NCBI RefSeq assembly: GCF_022668875.1
Contig: NZ_JAKGCR010000032.1
Location: forward strand, 1 to 41,562
From: Domibacillus sp. PGB-M46
GTDB taxonomy: Bacteria; Bacillota; Bacilli; Bacillales; Domibacillaceae
Length of the DNA stretch: 41,562 nucleotides
Direction of reading: 5' to 3'
Below are positions 14,971-24,948 of the stretch, one piece after another (the stretch's first letter is position 1; every line of letters starts with the position of its first letter). Under the pieces are notes generated by a model. It had not been told where the DNA came from, did not search any database, and worked only from the letters and a program-made list of their open reading frames with translations. The translations under genes were made by a program, and so were the position numbers.

Positions 14971-16041
14971 ATGGTGACGATCAAAGATATTGCTAAACGG
15001 ATAAATGTATCTCCTTCAACCGTATCGAGAGTGTTGAATCACGACGAAACACTTTCCGCTTCTCCGGAAACAAAACAAAAGATTTTTGATACAGCAAAAG
15101 AGCTGAATTACCGGACAGTTAAAAGCAGACGGCTGCAAAGCCAGGTACAGAAACAAGAAGGAACTAAAAACGAGACGTTTAACCTCGGTATGGTACTGGT
15201 TCAAACACAAGAGGAGGAAGCGAGTGACCCCTACTGGCTGTCTATCCGTGAAGGTATTGAAAAAGAATGTGCAGTCCGGGGGATCAGCTCATTAAAGCTG
15301 ATCCGCCTTCAGGATATGGTAAAAGCAAGAGAGGAGCTCGCTGAGCTCGACGGCCTGCTCATAGTAGGCAGAATTGATTACTTGATTTTGCAGACAATTC
15401 GCGAATACAACCGCAATATAGTGCTCATTAATCAGCATACCTATGAAGATCAATACGATTCGATCATTTTTGATTATGAAAAAGCTGCCAGCCAGGCAAT
15501 GGATCACCTGGCGGCCCAGGGATATGAAAGAATCGGTTATATTGGCGGCACGGAACGAATTTCCGTCGAACAGGAGCAGTCATTAAAAAAAATCTATACA
15601 CCTGATGCGAGAAAAACGATTTACGAAAGCAAAATGAAAGAGCGCGGCTTGTATGACCCAAGCCTGCTGTTTGTGAAAGAGTATTCCATTCAGTCCGGCT
15701 ACGATTTGATGAAAGAAGCCATTGAGCAGGGAAACGTGCCGGACGCTTTTTTCATTGCGAGTGATTCGATGGCCATCGGCGCAATGAGAGCGCTTCATGA
15801 AGCCGGTATCCAGGTGCCGGATGACGTCGCGATTGTCAGCTTTAACGATATCAAAATGGCTCAATTTACGTCTCCGCCATTGACCACCGTTAAAATACCG
15901 ACCGAAGAAATGGGGCGGCTCGGTGTTCGAACAATGCTTGACCGGCTGGATGGCCGGGAAATGCCCATTAAAATTATGGTGCCAACAGGGCTGGTAGTCC
16001 GTGAAAGCTGCGGAGCACTGCGCCAGCAGGAGCGACAATAA
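14971..16041 (+). CDS. melR: LacI family repressor of the melibiose operon
   Basis: A 356-residue LacI-type regulator: DNA-binding helix-turn-helix and hinge at 1-60 (IKDIAKRINVSPSTVSRVLNHDE), then a periplasmic-binding-protein-like effector domain ending in DDVAIVSFNDIKMAQFTSPPLTTVKIPTEEMG. It lies between the alpha-galactosidase and its importer, like B. subtilis MelR (formerly MsmR), and probably releases DNA on binding an alpha-galactoside. GAGGGA precedes ATG 14971. The effector identity is inferred from context. Confidence 0.9.
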   Translation: MVTIKDIAKRINVSPSTVSRVLNHDETLSASPETKQKIFDTAKELNYRTVKSRRLQSQVQKQEGTKNETFNLGMVLVQTQEEEASDPYWLSIREGIEKECAVRGISSLKLIRLQDMVKAREELAELDGLLIVGRIDYLILQTIREYNRNIVLINQHTYEDQYDSIIFDYEKAASQAMDHLAAQGYERIGYIGGTERISVEQEQSLKKIYTPDARKTIYESKMKERGLYDPSLLFVKEYSIQSGYDLMKEAIEQGNVPDAFFIASDSMAIGAMRALHEAGIQVPDDVAIVSFNDIKMAQFTSPPLTTVKIPTEEMGRLGVRTMLDRLDGREMPIKIMVPTGLVVRESCGALRQQERQ

Positions 16042-16068
16042 TATCCAACGAAAATCGGAGGGAATTCC

Positions 16069-17331
16069 ATGAAAAAACAAGTCACATTATCTGTTCTTTC
16101 TTTATCCGCCATGATGGCTTTGTCGGCTTGCGGCAAGGACAGCGCAGAGGGCGGCGGCAGCGGGGACCAAGTGAAACTGACGATGATGTCGACGGCCACG
16201 ACAAAAGCAGATCAGCAGATTTTCAAAGAAGTCGTGGCGGATTTTGAAAAAGCGCATCCGGAAATTGATATTGAAGATACGTATCCAGGCGACGGCTATG
16301 AAGATTTTGCACGTGTTAAAATGGCCGCAGATGATATGCCGGATCTTTTTGATACACATGGCTGGGCGAAAAGCCGGTACGGGGAATATACAGAAGATTT
16401 AAGTGATATGGATTGGGCCAAAAACCTGGATGAAGCGATGAAGCCAATTCTGACAGATGACAAAGGAAAGCTCCACGCGTATCCGGTTAACCAGGCACTG
16501 GACGGAATGTCTTACAATAAAACGCTATTGGACAAGTATGGGATCGAGCCGCCGAAAACGTTTGATGAATTGATGGCGGCGCTTGAAGAAGTGAAAAAGA
16601 AAAGTAAAGGAGAAGTGGTGCCATTCTGGCTCGGCGGTTCGGATAAAAGCCAGTTCGGCCAATACTTCGATGAATTTGCGACAACGCTTTTAATTACAGA
16701 CAAGGAAAACAGCCATGGGGAAGAACTGCTCGACGGATCGTTTGATTGGTCTAATTACACATACCTGCCTGAGAAGCTGAAAGAAATGAATGATAAAGGA
16801 CTGTTAAACAAAGACGTGCTGACGGCTCAGGTAACACAGGGTGCTGAATTGATGGCACAAAACAAAATTGCCTTCACGATGCTGAATGGATCAGTCGGGC
16901 GTGAAGTATCCGAATTAAATCCGGAGGTCCAAGTCGGCACGATTCCGGTACCAGCTATTCATGAAGGAGACTCACCAAGCTGGATTGGCGGCGAACGGTT
17001 TACCCTTGCAGTTGCAAAAAATTCAGAACACAAAGAAGAAGCCAAGCAGTTTATCGAATATCTTGCTCAGCCGGAAGTGGCTAAAAAGCTTGCAGAAGGC
17101 ACATCTCTTCCAGATGCACTGACAAACGTAGATGCAGACAACTATTTTGCGGAATTTTACAAACAGTACGAAGGCACGCAAATTCAGCCGTACTTTGACC
17201 GTGTCTACCTGCCAAGCGGCATGTGGGATCCAATGGGAGCAACCGGACAGGAGCTGATTGCTGGCACGATGAAACCGGAGCAGGTATCCAAAAAGATGGA
17301 AGAGGAATATAAGCGCTTAAGAGCAGAATAA
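16069..17331 (+). CDS. melE: alpha-galactoside ABC transporter binding lipoprotein
   Basis: A 420-residue extracellular solute-binding protein. The signal peptide ends in a lipobox (LSAC at about residues 18-21), giving a diacylglycerol-anchored lipoprotein, followed by a Gly/Ser linker and a bilobal sugar-binding domain (VKLTMMSTATTKADQQIF, YNKTLLDKYGIEPPKTFDEL, KEEAKQFIEYLAQPE). It captures raffinose/melibiose-type sugars at the outer face of the membrane for the two permeases downstream. GGAGG precedes ATG 16069; only 27 bases separate it from melR. Confidence 0.92.
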   Translation: MKKQVTLSVLSLSAMMALSACGKDSAEGGGSGDQVKLTMMSTATTKADQQIFKEVVADFEKAHPEIDIEDTYPGDGYEDFARVKMAADDMPDLFDTHGWAKSRYGEYTEDLSDMDWAKNLDEAMKPILTDDKGKLHAYPVNQALDGMSYNKTLLDKYGIEPPKTFDELMAALEEVKKKSKGEVVPFWLGGSDKSQFGQYFDEFATTLLITDKENSHGEELLDGSFDWSNYTYLPEKLKEMNDKGLLNKDVLTAQVTQGAELMAQNKIAFTMLNGSVGREVSELNPEVQVGTIPVPAIHEGDSPSWIGGERFTLAVAKNSEHKEEAKQFIEYLAQPEVAKKLAEGTSLPDALTNVDADNYFAEFYKQYEGTQIQPYFDRVYLPSGMWDPMGATGQELIAGTMKPEQVSKKMEEEYKRLRAE

Positions 17332-17393
17332 GGGATGGAACAGGGAGGCAGCTGCTTCTCTGGCCAACCGGCTCGTAAAGGAGATGGATAAAA

Positions 17394-18326
17394 ATGGCCG
17401 CACTGACGAAAGCACCCGACAAAACAAGCATGAAAACAAAAAGCGCCAAGTTGAAAAGAAGCCGCCGGGAATCGTCTCTTTGGTGGATGTATCTGCCTAG
17501 TGTCCTGATTGTCGTTTTGTTTATTGTATATCCGTTTATAGATGGAATCCGTATTTCCTTTACCAACTGGAACGGATTCTCGCAAACGTACGATTACATT
17601 GGGCTTGATCAATATAAGCGTATGTTCGCCGACCCTGATACATGGCTTGTTGTAAAAAACACATTGCTGTACGGCATAGGCAGTACGATTTTACAAAACA
17701 TTGTCGGACTGGGTTACGCTTTATTGCTCAATCACAATTTAAAAGTACGCTCTTTCACGCGAACGGTTATTTATCTGCCTGTTATTATCAGCCCGCTCAT
17801 TATGGGCTACATCTGGTATTTCTTCTTTGCATTTCAAGGAGGAGCATTAAATGATATTTTCCTTCTGTTTGGAAAAGAGCCGATTAACGCGCTCGGCAAC
17901 CCCGCTGTAAACCCGTATATTATTGTTTTTGTGAACACTTTCCAATTCGTCGGTATTGCCATGATTATTTATTTGGCAGGACTGCAAAGCATTTCAAAAG
18001 ATTATTACGAAGCAGCGAACATAGACGGAGCAACCGGCTGGCAAAAGTTTAAAAACATTACAATTCCGCTTCTTATGCCGTCTATTACTATTAATATGGT
18101 GCTGAATATTATTGGCGGATTAAAGCTTTTTGATGTAATTGTCGCTTTGACAAATGGCGGGCCGGGGAATGCTTCCCAATCGATGTCTACTTTTATGTAC
18201 AATCTTTATTTTTCACGCCAGGATGCAGGCTATGCGGCGACCCAGGGGGTTTTAATGGCGGTTATTATTTTAATTATCAGCATGGCGGCACTTATCTACT
18301 TTAAACGAAAAGAGGTTGAAGCGTAA
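17394..18326 (+). CDS. melD: alpha-galactoside ABC transporter permease
   Basis: A 310-residue MalF-type permease with about six helices after a basic N-terminus ([23 protein letters not shown]). The cytoplasmic EAA loop is visible as [26 protein letters not shown], the docking site for the ATPase. AAGGAG is 10 bases before ATG 17394. Its TAA stop overlaps the next ATG by one base. No ATP-binding gene is present in the cluster. Confidence 0.93.
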   Translation: MAALTKAPDKTSMKTKSAKLKRSRRESSLWWMYLPSVLIVVLFIVYPFIDGIRISFTNWNGFSQTYDYIGLDQYKRMFADPDTWLVVKNTLLYGIGSTILQNIVGLGYALLLNHNLKVRSFTRTVIYLPVIISPLIMGYIWYFFFAFQGGALNDIFLLFGKEPINALGNPAVNPYIIVFVNTFQFVGIAMIIYLAGLQSISKDYYEAANIDGATGWQKFKNITIPLLMPSITINMVLNIIGGLKLFDVIVALTNGGPGNASQSMSTFMYNLYFSRQDAGYAATQGVLMAVIILIISMAALIYFKRKEVEA

Positions 18327-19156
18327 TGGAACAAATATCTTCAAGAACAAAATGGCTGCTGACCGGGCTCGCTCTTGTCATTACGCTTTTTCACCTCATC
18401 CCGTTTTATATACTGATCACCACATCGCTGAAAAAAGTAGGGGATTTCACGTCGAAATGGGCGTTTCCTACTTCCTTTGATACCGAAAATTTTGCGCTTG
18501 CCTGGGAGCAGGCAAATCTCGGCAACGCGTTTATCAACACAGCGATTATTACCATTTGCTCAGCCGTTTTATTGATCTTTTTTGGCTCAATGGCGGCATA
18601 TGCATTGGCACGCCGGACAACAAAGCTGAATAAATACGTGTACATGCTGTTTGTTGGAGTGATGGTAATTCCACCGCTAACAGCACTTGTACCCCTGTAC
18701 CGGCTTGTTGTCGATGTCGGCTTGATGAACACCCACCTTGTTGCGATCTTAAATAATGTGGCCGCTTTTATGCCGCTCACGATTTTCCTTTATGCCGGCT
18801 TTATCCGTTCAACGATTCCGAAAGAATTGGAAGAAGCAGCACGAATCGACGGAGCGAGTACACTTGGTGTTTTTTTCCGGGTTGTATTCCCGCTTTTAAA
18901 GCCCATTACGGCGACGGTATTAATCATTTCCTCCGTTTATATTTGGAACGACTATCAATTTGCGATTTTCTTCCTGCAGGATTCGAGCGTGCAGACCTTA
19001 ACGGTAGCCCTGGCTGGTTTCTTCGGGCAAAATTCAAGCCAGTTGAATCTAGTAGCAGCCGCGGCCCTTATGGCCTCGCTGCCAATGGTAATGGTATTCT
19101 TGTTCCTGCAGCGTTTCTTTATTGAAGGACTTGCAGCTGGCAGTGTAAAAGGATAA
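18326..19156 (+). CDS. melC: alpha-galactoside ABC transporter permease
   Basis: A 276-residue MalG-type permease with six predicted helices. The EAA loop is LEEAARIDGASTLGVFFRVVFPLLKP, and the C-terminus FFIEGLAAGSVKG is the typical tail that contacts the ATPase in sugar importers. It is coupled to melD by a one-base overlap and ends the mel operon just before the element at 19161. Confidence 0.93.
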   Translation: MEQISSRTKWLLTGLALVITLFHLIPFYILITTSLKKVGDFTSKWAFPTSFDTENFALAWEQANLGNAFINTAIITICSAVLLIFFGSMAAYALARRTTKLNKYVYMLFVGVMVIPPLTALVPLYRLVVDVGLMNTHLVAILNNVAAFMPLTIFLYAGFIRSTIPKELEEAARIDGASTLGVFFRVVFPLLKPITATVLIISSVYIWNDYQFAIFFLQDSSVQTLTVALAGFFGQNSSQLNLVAAAALMASLPMVMVFLFLQRFFIEGLAAGSVKG

Positions 19157-19160
19157 TGAA

Positions 19161-19491
19161 AACGGCCTTCTTATGAGAAGGCCGTTCCAAATTGTAGACA
19201 AATGATATGTATGACCGTGCACATGAATAGGATGGATCGGCGGCGTCCAGGCAGCTCCGCTTTCCATGGGGCGGGCGCTGAGCCCGTTCGTCCCATAGGA
19301 GTCTGCATCGCCTTCCCGCCGCCAAGTGGCTTGCGGCAAGATTGTATAGGGAAGTTCCTATCTTTCTGTTTAAAAAAGAGAAAATGTCTATTCGTTCTTT
19401 GCTTATGGGTCTTCCACATCCCTTATCGGCTCTTTCTTAAAAGTGAAAGACTTGTCTACATACTGAAACGGCCTTCTTATGAGAAGGCCGT
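19161..19491. repeat. MITE-like element with palindromic inverted-repeat ends
   Basis: The 26-base palindrome AACGGCCTTC-TTATGA-GAAGGCCGTT occurs at both ends (19161-19186 and about 19467-19492). Just inside, TTGTAGACAA (about 19192) and CTTGTCTACA (about 19450) are inverted copies, so the ends form roughly 40-base terminal inverted repeats. The interior is GC-rich, with GGCGGCG (19239-19245) facing CGCCGCC (19317-19323), and carries a CAGCTCCGCTTTCCATGGGG segment of a kind I recall as dispersed intergenic repeats in Bacillaceae. There is no transposase and no convincing gene. The right copy is followed by TTCTTTTTTA and would terminate plus-strand transcripts; the left copy has its T run on minus. 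Confidence 0.6.
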
Positions 19492-19568
19492 TCTTTTTTA
19501 GATGAATGAGCAGGAAGCCGGCTCTTCGTTGACTGAATAAAACTGCATACATCTTATTTTTTTGTGAT

Positions 19569-19587
19569 AATATATACGTATAAGTTA
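19569..19587. promoter_or_regulatory. AraR operator upstream of araR
   Basis: AATATATACGTATAAGTTA is found here and identically at 20855-20873; the core TATACGTATA is palindromic with AA/TT flanks. It resembles the B. subtilis AraR box (core GTACGTAC) with A/T in place of G/C around the centre. It lies 34 bases before araR, so autorepression is expected. Confidence 0.75.
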
Positions 19588-19620
19588 TAGGGAAAAGAAA
19601 CAAAACGGGGAGGTGATCGC

Positions 19621-20751
19621 TTGGCGACTAAACACAGCATCGTGAAGCAAGCGATTCAATCGCGCATTTTAGATGGTACATTTTTGCCTCACCAAAAAAT
19701 CAGTTCGGAAAGTGAGCTGATGAAGGAGTTTGGAGTCAGCCGCCACACGGTGAGGCTTGCAATAGGCGATCTTGTCAACAAAGGCTGGCTTTACCGGGAA
19801 CAGGGAGCAGGCACATTCTGCGCTGACCGTCAGGCAAACGGTGCGGTTTTGGACCCAGCCGGACAGAAAAACATTGCCCTTATTACAACGTATATTTCAG
19901 AATATATTTTTCCGTCCATTATTCGGGGCGCAGAGTCTGTATTGAGTGAGCAGGGCTATCATGTCACACTTTTCAGCACAAACAACGATCATCAAACAGA
20001 ACGGGAGATTTTAGAGAAAATTCTGTCCGGTTCATTTGATGGAGTGATTGTTGAGCCAACCAAAAGTGCATTCAGCAATCCGAATATCAACTATTATTTA
20101 AATTTAGAACGGCAGAACATTCCCTATGTGATGATGAATGCCTACTACGATGAGCTTGAGCCTCTTTATGTCGCGGTTGACGACGAACGAGGCGGTTTTC
20201 TGCAGACGGAGTTTTTAATTAAGCAGGGATACCGAAATATAGCCGGTTTTTTTAAAACCGATGATATCCAGGGGGTCAAGCGGATGAAAGGCTTCCTGAA
20301 AGCGCATCGGAAGCATCAGATTCCCATTGAACCGCAAAATATTATTACGTATTACACCGAAGAAAAGGAAACCAAGCCGGCTCGGGAACTGGAGCAGCTG
20401 CTCAAGCAGCAGGGAAACGGGATACCGGATTCTCTCGTGTGCTACAATGACCAGCTTGCGCTCAGCCTGCTGAACCTTCTGCGTGAGAAAAAACTTCGTG
20501 TCCCAGAGGATATCGCCATGGTTGGATATGACGACTCCTTTTTAGCTGATGTATCTGAAGTAAAGCTCACTACAGTCACGCATCCGAAAAGTGATCTTGG
20601 CAGGGAAGCGGCGCGGCTTATTTTAGAACTTGTTCAAGAAAAGAAAGGGTTAGCTGCAAAAAAAGAACCAAAACAGGAGCCTATTTTATTTGAACCGGAT
20701 CTTCACATCCGGTCATCTGTTAAAATAGCAGAGGGAGCACATAAACAATAA
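19621..20751 (+). CDS. araR: AraR, arabinose-responsive repressor
   Basis: A 376-residue chimeric regulator: an N-terminal GntR-type winged helix (SSESELMKEFGVSRHTVRLAIGDLVNKGWLYREQGAGTF, about 28-67) joined to a LacI/GalR-type sugar-binding domain (about 85-365, NIALITTYISEYIFPSIIRGAES, IAMVGYDDSFLADVSEVKLTTVTHPK). This architecture is specific to AraR, which represses arabinose genes and is released by L-arabinose. The start is TTG 19621, with GGGGAGGTGA 4 bases upstream. It is transcribed in the same direction as araD with its own terminator. Confidence 0.96.
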   Translation: MATKHSIVKQAIQSRILDGTFLPHQKISSESELMKEFGVSRHTVRLAIGDLVNKGWLYREQGAGTFCADRQANGAVLDPAGQKNIALITTYISEYIFPSIIRGAESVLSEQGYHVTLFSTNNDHQTEREILEKILSGSFDGVIVEPTKSAFSNPNINYYLNLERQNIPYVMMNAYYDELEPLYVAVDDERGGFLQTEFLIKQGYRNIAGFFKTDDIQGVKRMKGFLKAHRKHQIPIEPQNIITYYTEEKETKPARELEQLLKQQGNGIPDSLVCYNDQLALSLLNLLREKKLRVPEDIAMVGYDDSFLADVSEVKLTTVTHPKSDLGREAARLILELVQEKKGLAAKKEPKQEPILFEPDLHIRSSVKIAEGAHKQ

Positions 20752-20777
20752 CTTGTTTATGTGCTTTTTATTTTTTT
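20736..20777 (+). terminator. araR terminator overlapping its stop codon
   Basis: AGCACATAAACAA (20736-20748) and TTGTTTATGTGCT (20753-20765) form a perfect 13-bp stem, followed by TTTTATTTTTTT. The araR TAA stop lies in the four-base loop region. Confidence 0.9.
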
Positions 20778-20810
20778 CTACAAGTTATTGAAGGTTTATC
20801 ATAATAGATA

Positions 20811-20839
20811 TTGATTATGCGTACATATTATACTATTAT
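20811..20839 (+). promoter_or_regulatory. probable promoter of the araDBA operon
   Basis: TTGATT (20811-20816) and TATTAT (20834-20839) are 17 bases apart. The AraR operator begins 16 bases downstream, across the expected start region, a typical repression geometry. Confidence 0.6.
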
Positions 20840-20854
20840 GGATTTTAAGAAGTG

Positions 20855-20873
20855 AATATATACGTATAAGTTA
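20855..20873. promoter_or_regulatory. AraR operator upstream of araD
   Basis: The same 19-base sequence AATATATACGTATAAGTTA as before araR, placed between the probable promoter and the araD ribosome binding site. Confidence 0.8.
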
Positions 20874-20890
20874 AAGTGAGGAGGCTTTTT

Positions 20891-21583
20891 ATGCTGGATC
20901 AATTAAAGCAGGAAGTGCTGGAAGCGAACCTGTCCCTTCCAAAGCACGGACTTGTTACTTTTACATGGGGAAATGTAAGCGGTTTCGATGAAAGGGAGCA
21001 GCTTGTCGTTATTAAACCGAGCGGCATCGCGTATGACCAGCTGACTGTAGAGGACATGGTTGTCGTAGACTTGGACGGAAATGTAGTGGAAGGGACGCTA
21101 AAGCCTTCATCGGATACGGCCACGCACTTGATTCTATACAAGCATTTTTCAGGGATTGGCGGGGTGGTTCATACTCACTCTCCTTGTGCGACAAGCTGGG
21201 CGCAGGCGGGCAGACCTATTCCAGCGCTTGGAACTACACATGCTGACTATTACTATGGGGAAGTTCCCTGTACCCGCCCGCTGACAAGGGAGGAAATTGA
21301 ACAGGCATACGAAGTGGAAACCGGCAATGTCATCATCGAAACCTTTACCCACCTTGATCCAAAAGCCATGCCTGGTGTTCTCGTGTACGGACATGCGCCG
21401 TTTAACTGGGGAAAAACGCCGAGTGAAGCGGTTCATAATGCAGTTGTATTGGAAGAAGTGGCCAAGATGGGCTTAAATACGTTTCATCTGAATCCTGACA
21501 CTGAGCCTATTGACCAATTTTTGCTGGATAAGCATTATTTGCGGAAACACGGAGTTAACGCCTATTACGGACAAAAAGGATAA
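20891..21583 (+). CDS. araD: L-ribulose-5-phosphate 4-epimerase
   Basis: A 230-residue class II aldolase-fold zinc enzyme converting L-ribulose-5-phosphate to D-xylulose-5-phosphate, the last arabinose-specific step. Visible features: [30 protein letters not shown], the zinc pair [29 protein letters not shown], and [10 protein letters not shown] with the third His. ATG 20891 is chosen because GAGGAGG ends 6 bases before it; the open frame extends back to a GTG at 20876 that lies in the Shine-Dalgarno zone. First gene after the AraR operator. Confidence 0.96.
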   Translation: MLDQLKQEVLEANLSLPKHGLVTFTWGNVSGFDEREQLVVIKPSGIAYDQLTVEDMVVVDLDGNVVEGTLKPSSDTATHLILYKHFSGIGGVVHTHSPCATSWAQAGRPIPALGTTHADYYYGEVPCTRPLTREEIEQAYEVETGNVIIETFTHLDPKAMPGVLVYGHAPFNWGKTPSEAVHNAVVLEEVAKMGLNTFHLNPDTEPIDQFLLDKHYLRKHGVNAYYGQKG

Positions 21584-21708
21584 ACCGATATAGCGTCGTC
21601 GATAAGGGGCTTCGGGATCAAGCTTAAAGCTGGCTGTAAATGAACCCTTTAGCACCCGGCAAAGTCTAATGGGGAATTGTACATTATCGATTAAAAGGAA
21701 GTGGCTGA

Positions 21709-23343
21709 ATGATGAATAAGCTGGATTTAATAAAAGCTGATATCGCTGGCAGTCGAACAGCTTTAGGTATTGAGTTTGGTTCTACTCGTATCAAGGCCGT
21801 GTTGATTGATTCTAACCATTCGCCCATAGCTTCTGGAAGCTATGGATGGGAGAATCGTTTGGAAGGGAGAATATGGACATATTCTCTTGATGACATTTGG
21901 AAGGGTCTTCAAACAAGTTATCAAGAAATGGCAAATGAAGTGAAAGAAAAGTATGGAGTAATCCTTCAAAGGGTTGGAGCCATTGGTTTTAGTGCGATGA
22001 TGCACGGCTATATGGCGTTTAACAAAGACGGAGAGCTGCTGGTTCCATTCCGTACTTGGAGGAACTCGATCACTGAACAGGCAGAAAAAGAATTAACAGC
22101 CCTTTTTAATTATAATATCCCGCAAAGATGGAGTATTGCTCATTTATATCAAGCGATTATAAACGGAGAAGAACATGTAGAAAATATTGATTTTTTCACA
22201 ACACTAGCTGGCTATATCCATTGGAAACTGACCGGCCAAAAAGTTTTAGGGGTTGGAGATGCTTCCGGTATGTTTCCGATTGATGTGGAAACAAAGAATT
22301 ACGATACAAGGATGATTCAAGCTTTTAATGATTTGATTATTGAAAAGAATTATCCATGGAAGCTGAAAGAGATTTTGCCGCAGGCGATGCAGGCGGGTGA
22401 TGAAGCCGGGCAATTATCAGAAAATGGCGCCAAGCTACTAGACGTGAGTGGAAACCTTCAAGCTGGCATTCCGCTATGTCCTCCAGAAGGCGACGCAGGA
22501 ACGGGTATGGTTGCAACCAACAGTGTTGCCCGGCGTACGGGAAATGTCTCAGCAGGAACGTCAGTGTTTGCGATGATCGTGCTGGAAAAAGAATTGAAAA
22601 AGGTTTATCCAGAAATCGACCTCGTGACCACTCCCTCTGGAAGCTTGGTTGGTATGGTTCACGCGAATAACTGTTCTTCTGACATCAATGCCTGGATGAA
22701 GCTGTTCGAAGAGTTTTCAGAAGCCCTGGGTTATCAAGTAAATAAGGATAAACTGTTTGAAGTCTTGTTCAATAAGGCTCTTGAAGGGGATAAGGAGTGC
22801 GGAGGGCTACTGTCTTACGGTTATTATTCTGGCGAGAATATTACAGGAATGAGAGAAGGCCGGCCGTTATTCGTCCGTTCACCAGAAAGCAATTTTAACC
22901 TTGCAAACTTTATGCGTGTACATTTATTTTCGGCACTTGGCACTTTAAAAATCGGAATGGACATTCTTTTACAGGAAGAAAATATTGGGATCGACAAGAT
23001 TTTGGGACATGGGGGTCTGTTTAAGACCAAGGGTGTTGGACAGAAGATCATGGCCGCAGCCATGAATGCGCCTGTATCTGTTATGGAAACTGCTGGTGAG
23101 GGCGGTGCTTGGGGAATTGCGCTGCTTGCATCTTTTACAGCTAATAAAGAAGAAAATGAATCATTGGAAGAGTATCTGGATAAAAAGGTATTTGGCGACA
23201 ATGTCGGCGTGGAATTAGAGGCAGACGAAGAAGATGTAGAAGGTTTTGGAGCCTTTATGGATCGTTATAAACAAGGACTTGCCATTGAGCGAGCCGCTAT
23301 TGATCATTTACTCATTCAAAAGAAGGTAGGGCAGCTGGTTTAA
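21709..23343 (+). CDS. araB: L-ribulokinase of the lactobacillus/clostridium type (FGGY family)
   Basis: A 544-residue sugar kinase with the FGGY ATPase fold: the phosphate loop [15 protein letters not shown], the substrate region [12 protein letters not shown], the [10 protein letters not shown] block, [18 protein letters not shown] and the adenine-loop [20 protein letters not shown]. The start [29 protein letters not shown] is like AraB of lactobacilli as I recall it, and unlike the Bacillus/E. coli AraB, which opens GVDFGT. Position between araD and araA supports phosphorylation of L-ribulose. Base composition looks more AT-rich than its neighbours by eye, which fits replacement by transfer. 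ATG 21709 and 21712 both possible; AAGGAAGTGG lies upstream. Confidence 0.9.
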   Translation: MMNKLDLIKADIAGSRTALGIEFGSTRIKAVLIDSNHSPIASGSYGWENRLEGRIWTYSLDDIWKGLQTSYQEMANEVKEKYGVILQRVGAIGFSAMMHGYMAFNKDGELLVPFRTWRNSITEQAEKELTALFNYNIPQRWSIAHLYQAIINGEEHVENIDFFTTLAGYIHWKLTGQKVLGVGDASGMFPIDVETKNYDTRMIQAFNDLIIEKNYPWKLKEILPQAMQAGDEAGQLSENGAKLLDVSGNLQAGIPLCPPEGDAGTGMVATNSVARRTGNVSAGTSVFAMIVLEKELKKVYPEIDLVTTPSGSLVGMVHANNCSSDINAWMKLFEEFSEALGYQVNKDKLFEVLFNKALEGDKECGGLLSYGYYSGENITGMREGRPLFVRSPESNFNLANFMRVHLFSALGTLKIGMDILLQEENIGIDKILGHGGLFKTKGVGQKIMAAAMNAPVSVMETAGEGGAWGIALLASFTANKEENESLEEYLDKKVFGDNVGVELEADEEDVEGFGAFMDRYKQGLAIERAAIDHLLIQKKVGQLV

Positions 23344-23413
23344 AGAAAAAGTTTTTTTAAATGGTCTTGAAGATGTCTATTAAAAACGACAATAACCCAA
23401 AGGAGCGAGAAGT

Positions 23414-24886
23414 ATGCTAGCAATAGATAAGAAAGAATTTTGGTTTGTTACAGGAAGCCAGCACTTGTACGGAGAAGAAGCGCTGCAAGAAGTTCAGAAA
23501 AATTCAGAGGAAGTCGTAAATGGAGTAAATGGAGAGGCTGAGCTGTCTTACCCGGTTATTTTTAAAGAAGTGCTGACAACATCCGGAGATATTCACCAGT
23601 TGATGCAGCAGGCGAACAGCGATGAAAACTGTGCCGGTATCATTACCTGGATGCATACTTTTTCTCCGGCGAAAATGTGGATCGCTGGTTTGAAAGCGCT
23701 GCAAAAGCCGCTTCTTCATCTGCATACACAGTTTAACCGTGAGATCCCGTGGAGCAGCATCGATATGGACTTTATGAATCTAAACCAGGCAGCACACGGA
23801 GACCGTGAGTATGGATTTATCGGTACACGTATGCAAATTGGCCGCAAAGTCATTGTCGGCCACTGGCAGGATGAGTCAGTTAAGAAAAGCGTAAGCGACT
23901 GGATGAATATTGCTGTAGCGGTAACAGAAGGGCCGAATATCCGGGTTGCCCGCTTTGGTGACAATATGCGGAATGTAGCCGTTACGGATGGTGACAAGGT
24001 AGAAGCGCAAATTAAATTTGGCTGGGTCGTAGATTATTATGGCATTGGCGATCTTGTGGAAGAAATGAATACCGTCACGCGGGACCAGATCGATTCTCTT
24101 TATGAAGAATACAAGCAGCAATATATATTTGAAGAAAGTGATGACATTTGCGCGGCGATCAAAGAACAAGCACGTATCGAAATCGGACTGCGTTCATTCT
24201 TGGAACGGGGAAATTATAACGCGTTCACAACAAACTTTGAAGATTTGCACGGCATGGAGCAGCTGCCGGGTCTTGCTGCACAGCGGCTCATGGCAGACGG
24301 CTACGGCTTTGCAGGCGAAGGTGACTGGCGGACAGCTGCGCTTCTCCGCATGATGAAAATTGCAGCCGGCAACAAGCAGACATCATTTATGGAAGATTAT
24401 ACGTACCATTTAGAAGAAGGAAATGAAATGATTCTCGGTTCGCATATGCTCGAAGTCTGCCCGACCGTTGCGGCTACAAAGCCGCGCATTGTTGTTAATC
24501 CGCTTTCAATTGGCGGAAAAGAAGATCCGGCACGCCTTGTGTTTGACGGATTGAGCGGCCAGGCGGTTAATGCATCACTTGTAGAGATGGGAGGACGTTA
24601 CCGGTTGATCGTCAATGTGGTAGACGCAGTTGAGTCACCGCAGCAAACACCGAATCTTCCAGTCGCAAAAGTGCTCTGGAAGCCGCAGCCGTCTTTAAAA
24701 ACAGCGACGGAGTCCTGGATTTATGCCGGCGGCGCTCATCATACGGTTCTTTCCTTTGCAGTCAGCGCCGAGCAGCTGTATGACTTTGCGGAAATGTCAG
24801 ACATCGAATGTATCATCATTGACAATGACACGAAAACATCTCAGCTGCGCAATGAGCTGAAGTGGGGAGAAGCAATCTGGAAGTAA
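23414..24886 (+). CDS. araA: L-arabinose isomerase
   Basis: A 490-residue Mn2+-dependent isomerase converting L-arabinose to L-ribulose. Family blocks: FWFVTGSQHLYGEEAL at the start, TWMHTFSPAKMWIAGL, LHTQFNREIPW, DMDFMNLNQAAHGDREYGFI, LHGMEQLPGLAAQRLMADGYGFAGEGDWRTAAL with metal-binding Glu, and GSHMLEVCP. Length is typical. AGGAGCG lies about 8 bases before ATG 23414. It follows araB by 70 bases with no promoter seen, and has a hairpin behind it. Confidence 0.97.
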   Translation: MLAIDKKEFWFVTGSQHLYGEEALQEVQKNSEEVVNGVNGEAELSYPVIFKEVLTTSGDIHQLMQQANSDENCAGIITWMHTFSPAKMWIAGLKALQKPLLHLHTQFNREIPWSSIDMDFMNLNQAAHGDREYGFIGTRMQIGRKVIVGHWQDESVKKSVSDWMNIAVAVTEGPNIRVARFGDNMRNVAVTDGDKVEAQIKFGWVVDYYGIGDLVEEMNTVTRDQIDSLYEEYKQQYIFEESDDICAAIKEQARIEIGLRSFLERGNYNAFTTNFEDLHGMEQLPGLAAQRLMADGYGFAGEGDWRTAALLRMMKIAAGNKQTSFMEDYTYHLEEGNEMILGSHMLEVCPTVAATKPRIVVNPLSIGGKEDPARLVFDGLSGQAVNASLVEMGGRYRLIVNVVDAVESPQQTPNLPVAKVLWKPQPSLKTATESWIYAGGAHHTVLSFAVSAEQLYDFAEMSDIECIIIDNDTKTSQLRNELKWGEAIWK

Positions 24887-24893
24887 TTCATCG

Positions 24894-24928
24894 AAAAGGC
24901 TGTCTCATTTATGAGCCGGCCTTTTCTT
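24894..24928 (+). terminator. terminator/attenuator after araA
   Basis: AAAAGGC-TG-T-CTCA pairs with TGAG-C-CG-GCCTTTT (24894-24925), followed by CTTCT. One mismatch and a weak T run suggest partial termination that would lower expression of galM and araM relative to araA. Confidence 0.6.
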
Positions 24929-24948
24929 CTACTAAAGGAGCAGAGAAT

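Noticed and set aside
19202-19501. Open frames on both strands within the inverted-repeat element
   Set aside because: Several overlapping frames arise from the GC-rich palindromic repeat; none has a start signal or a recognisable protein.
22824-23201. 125-codon minus-strand frame inside araB
   Set aside because: Antisense shadow with no start signal and no recognisable domain.
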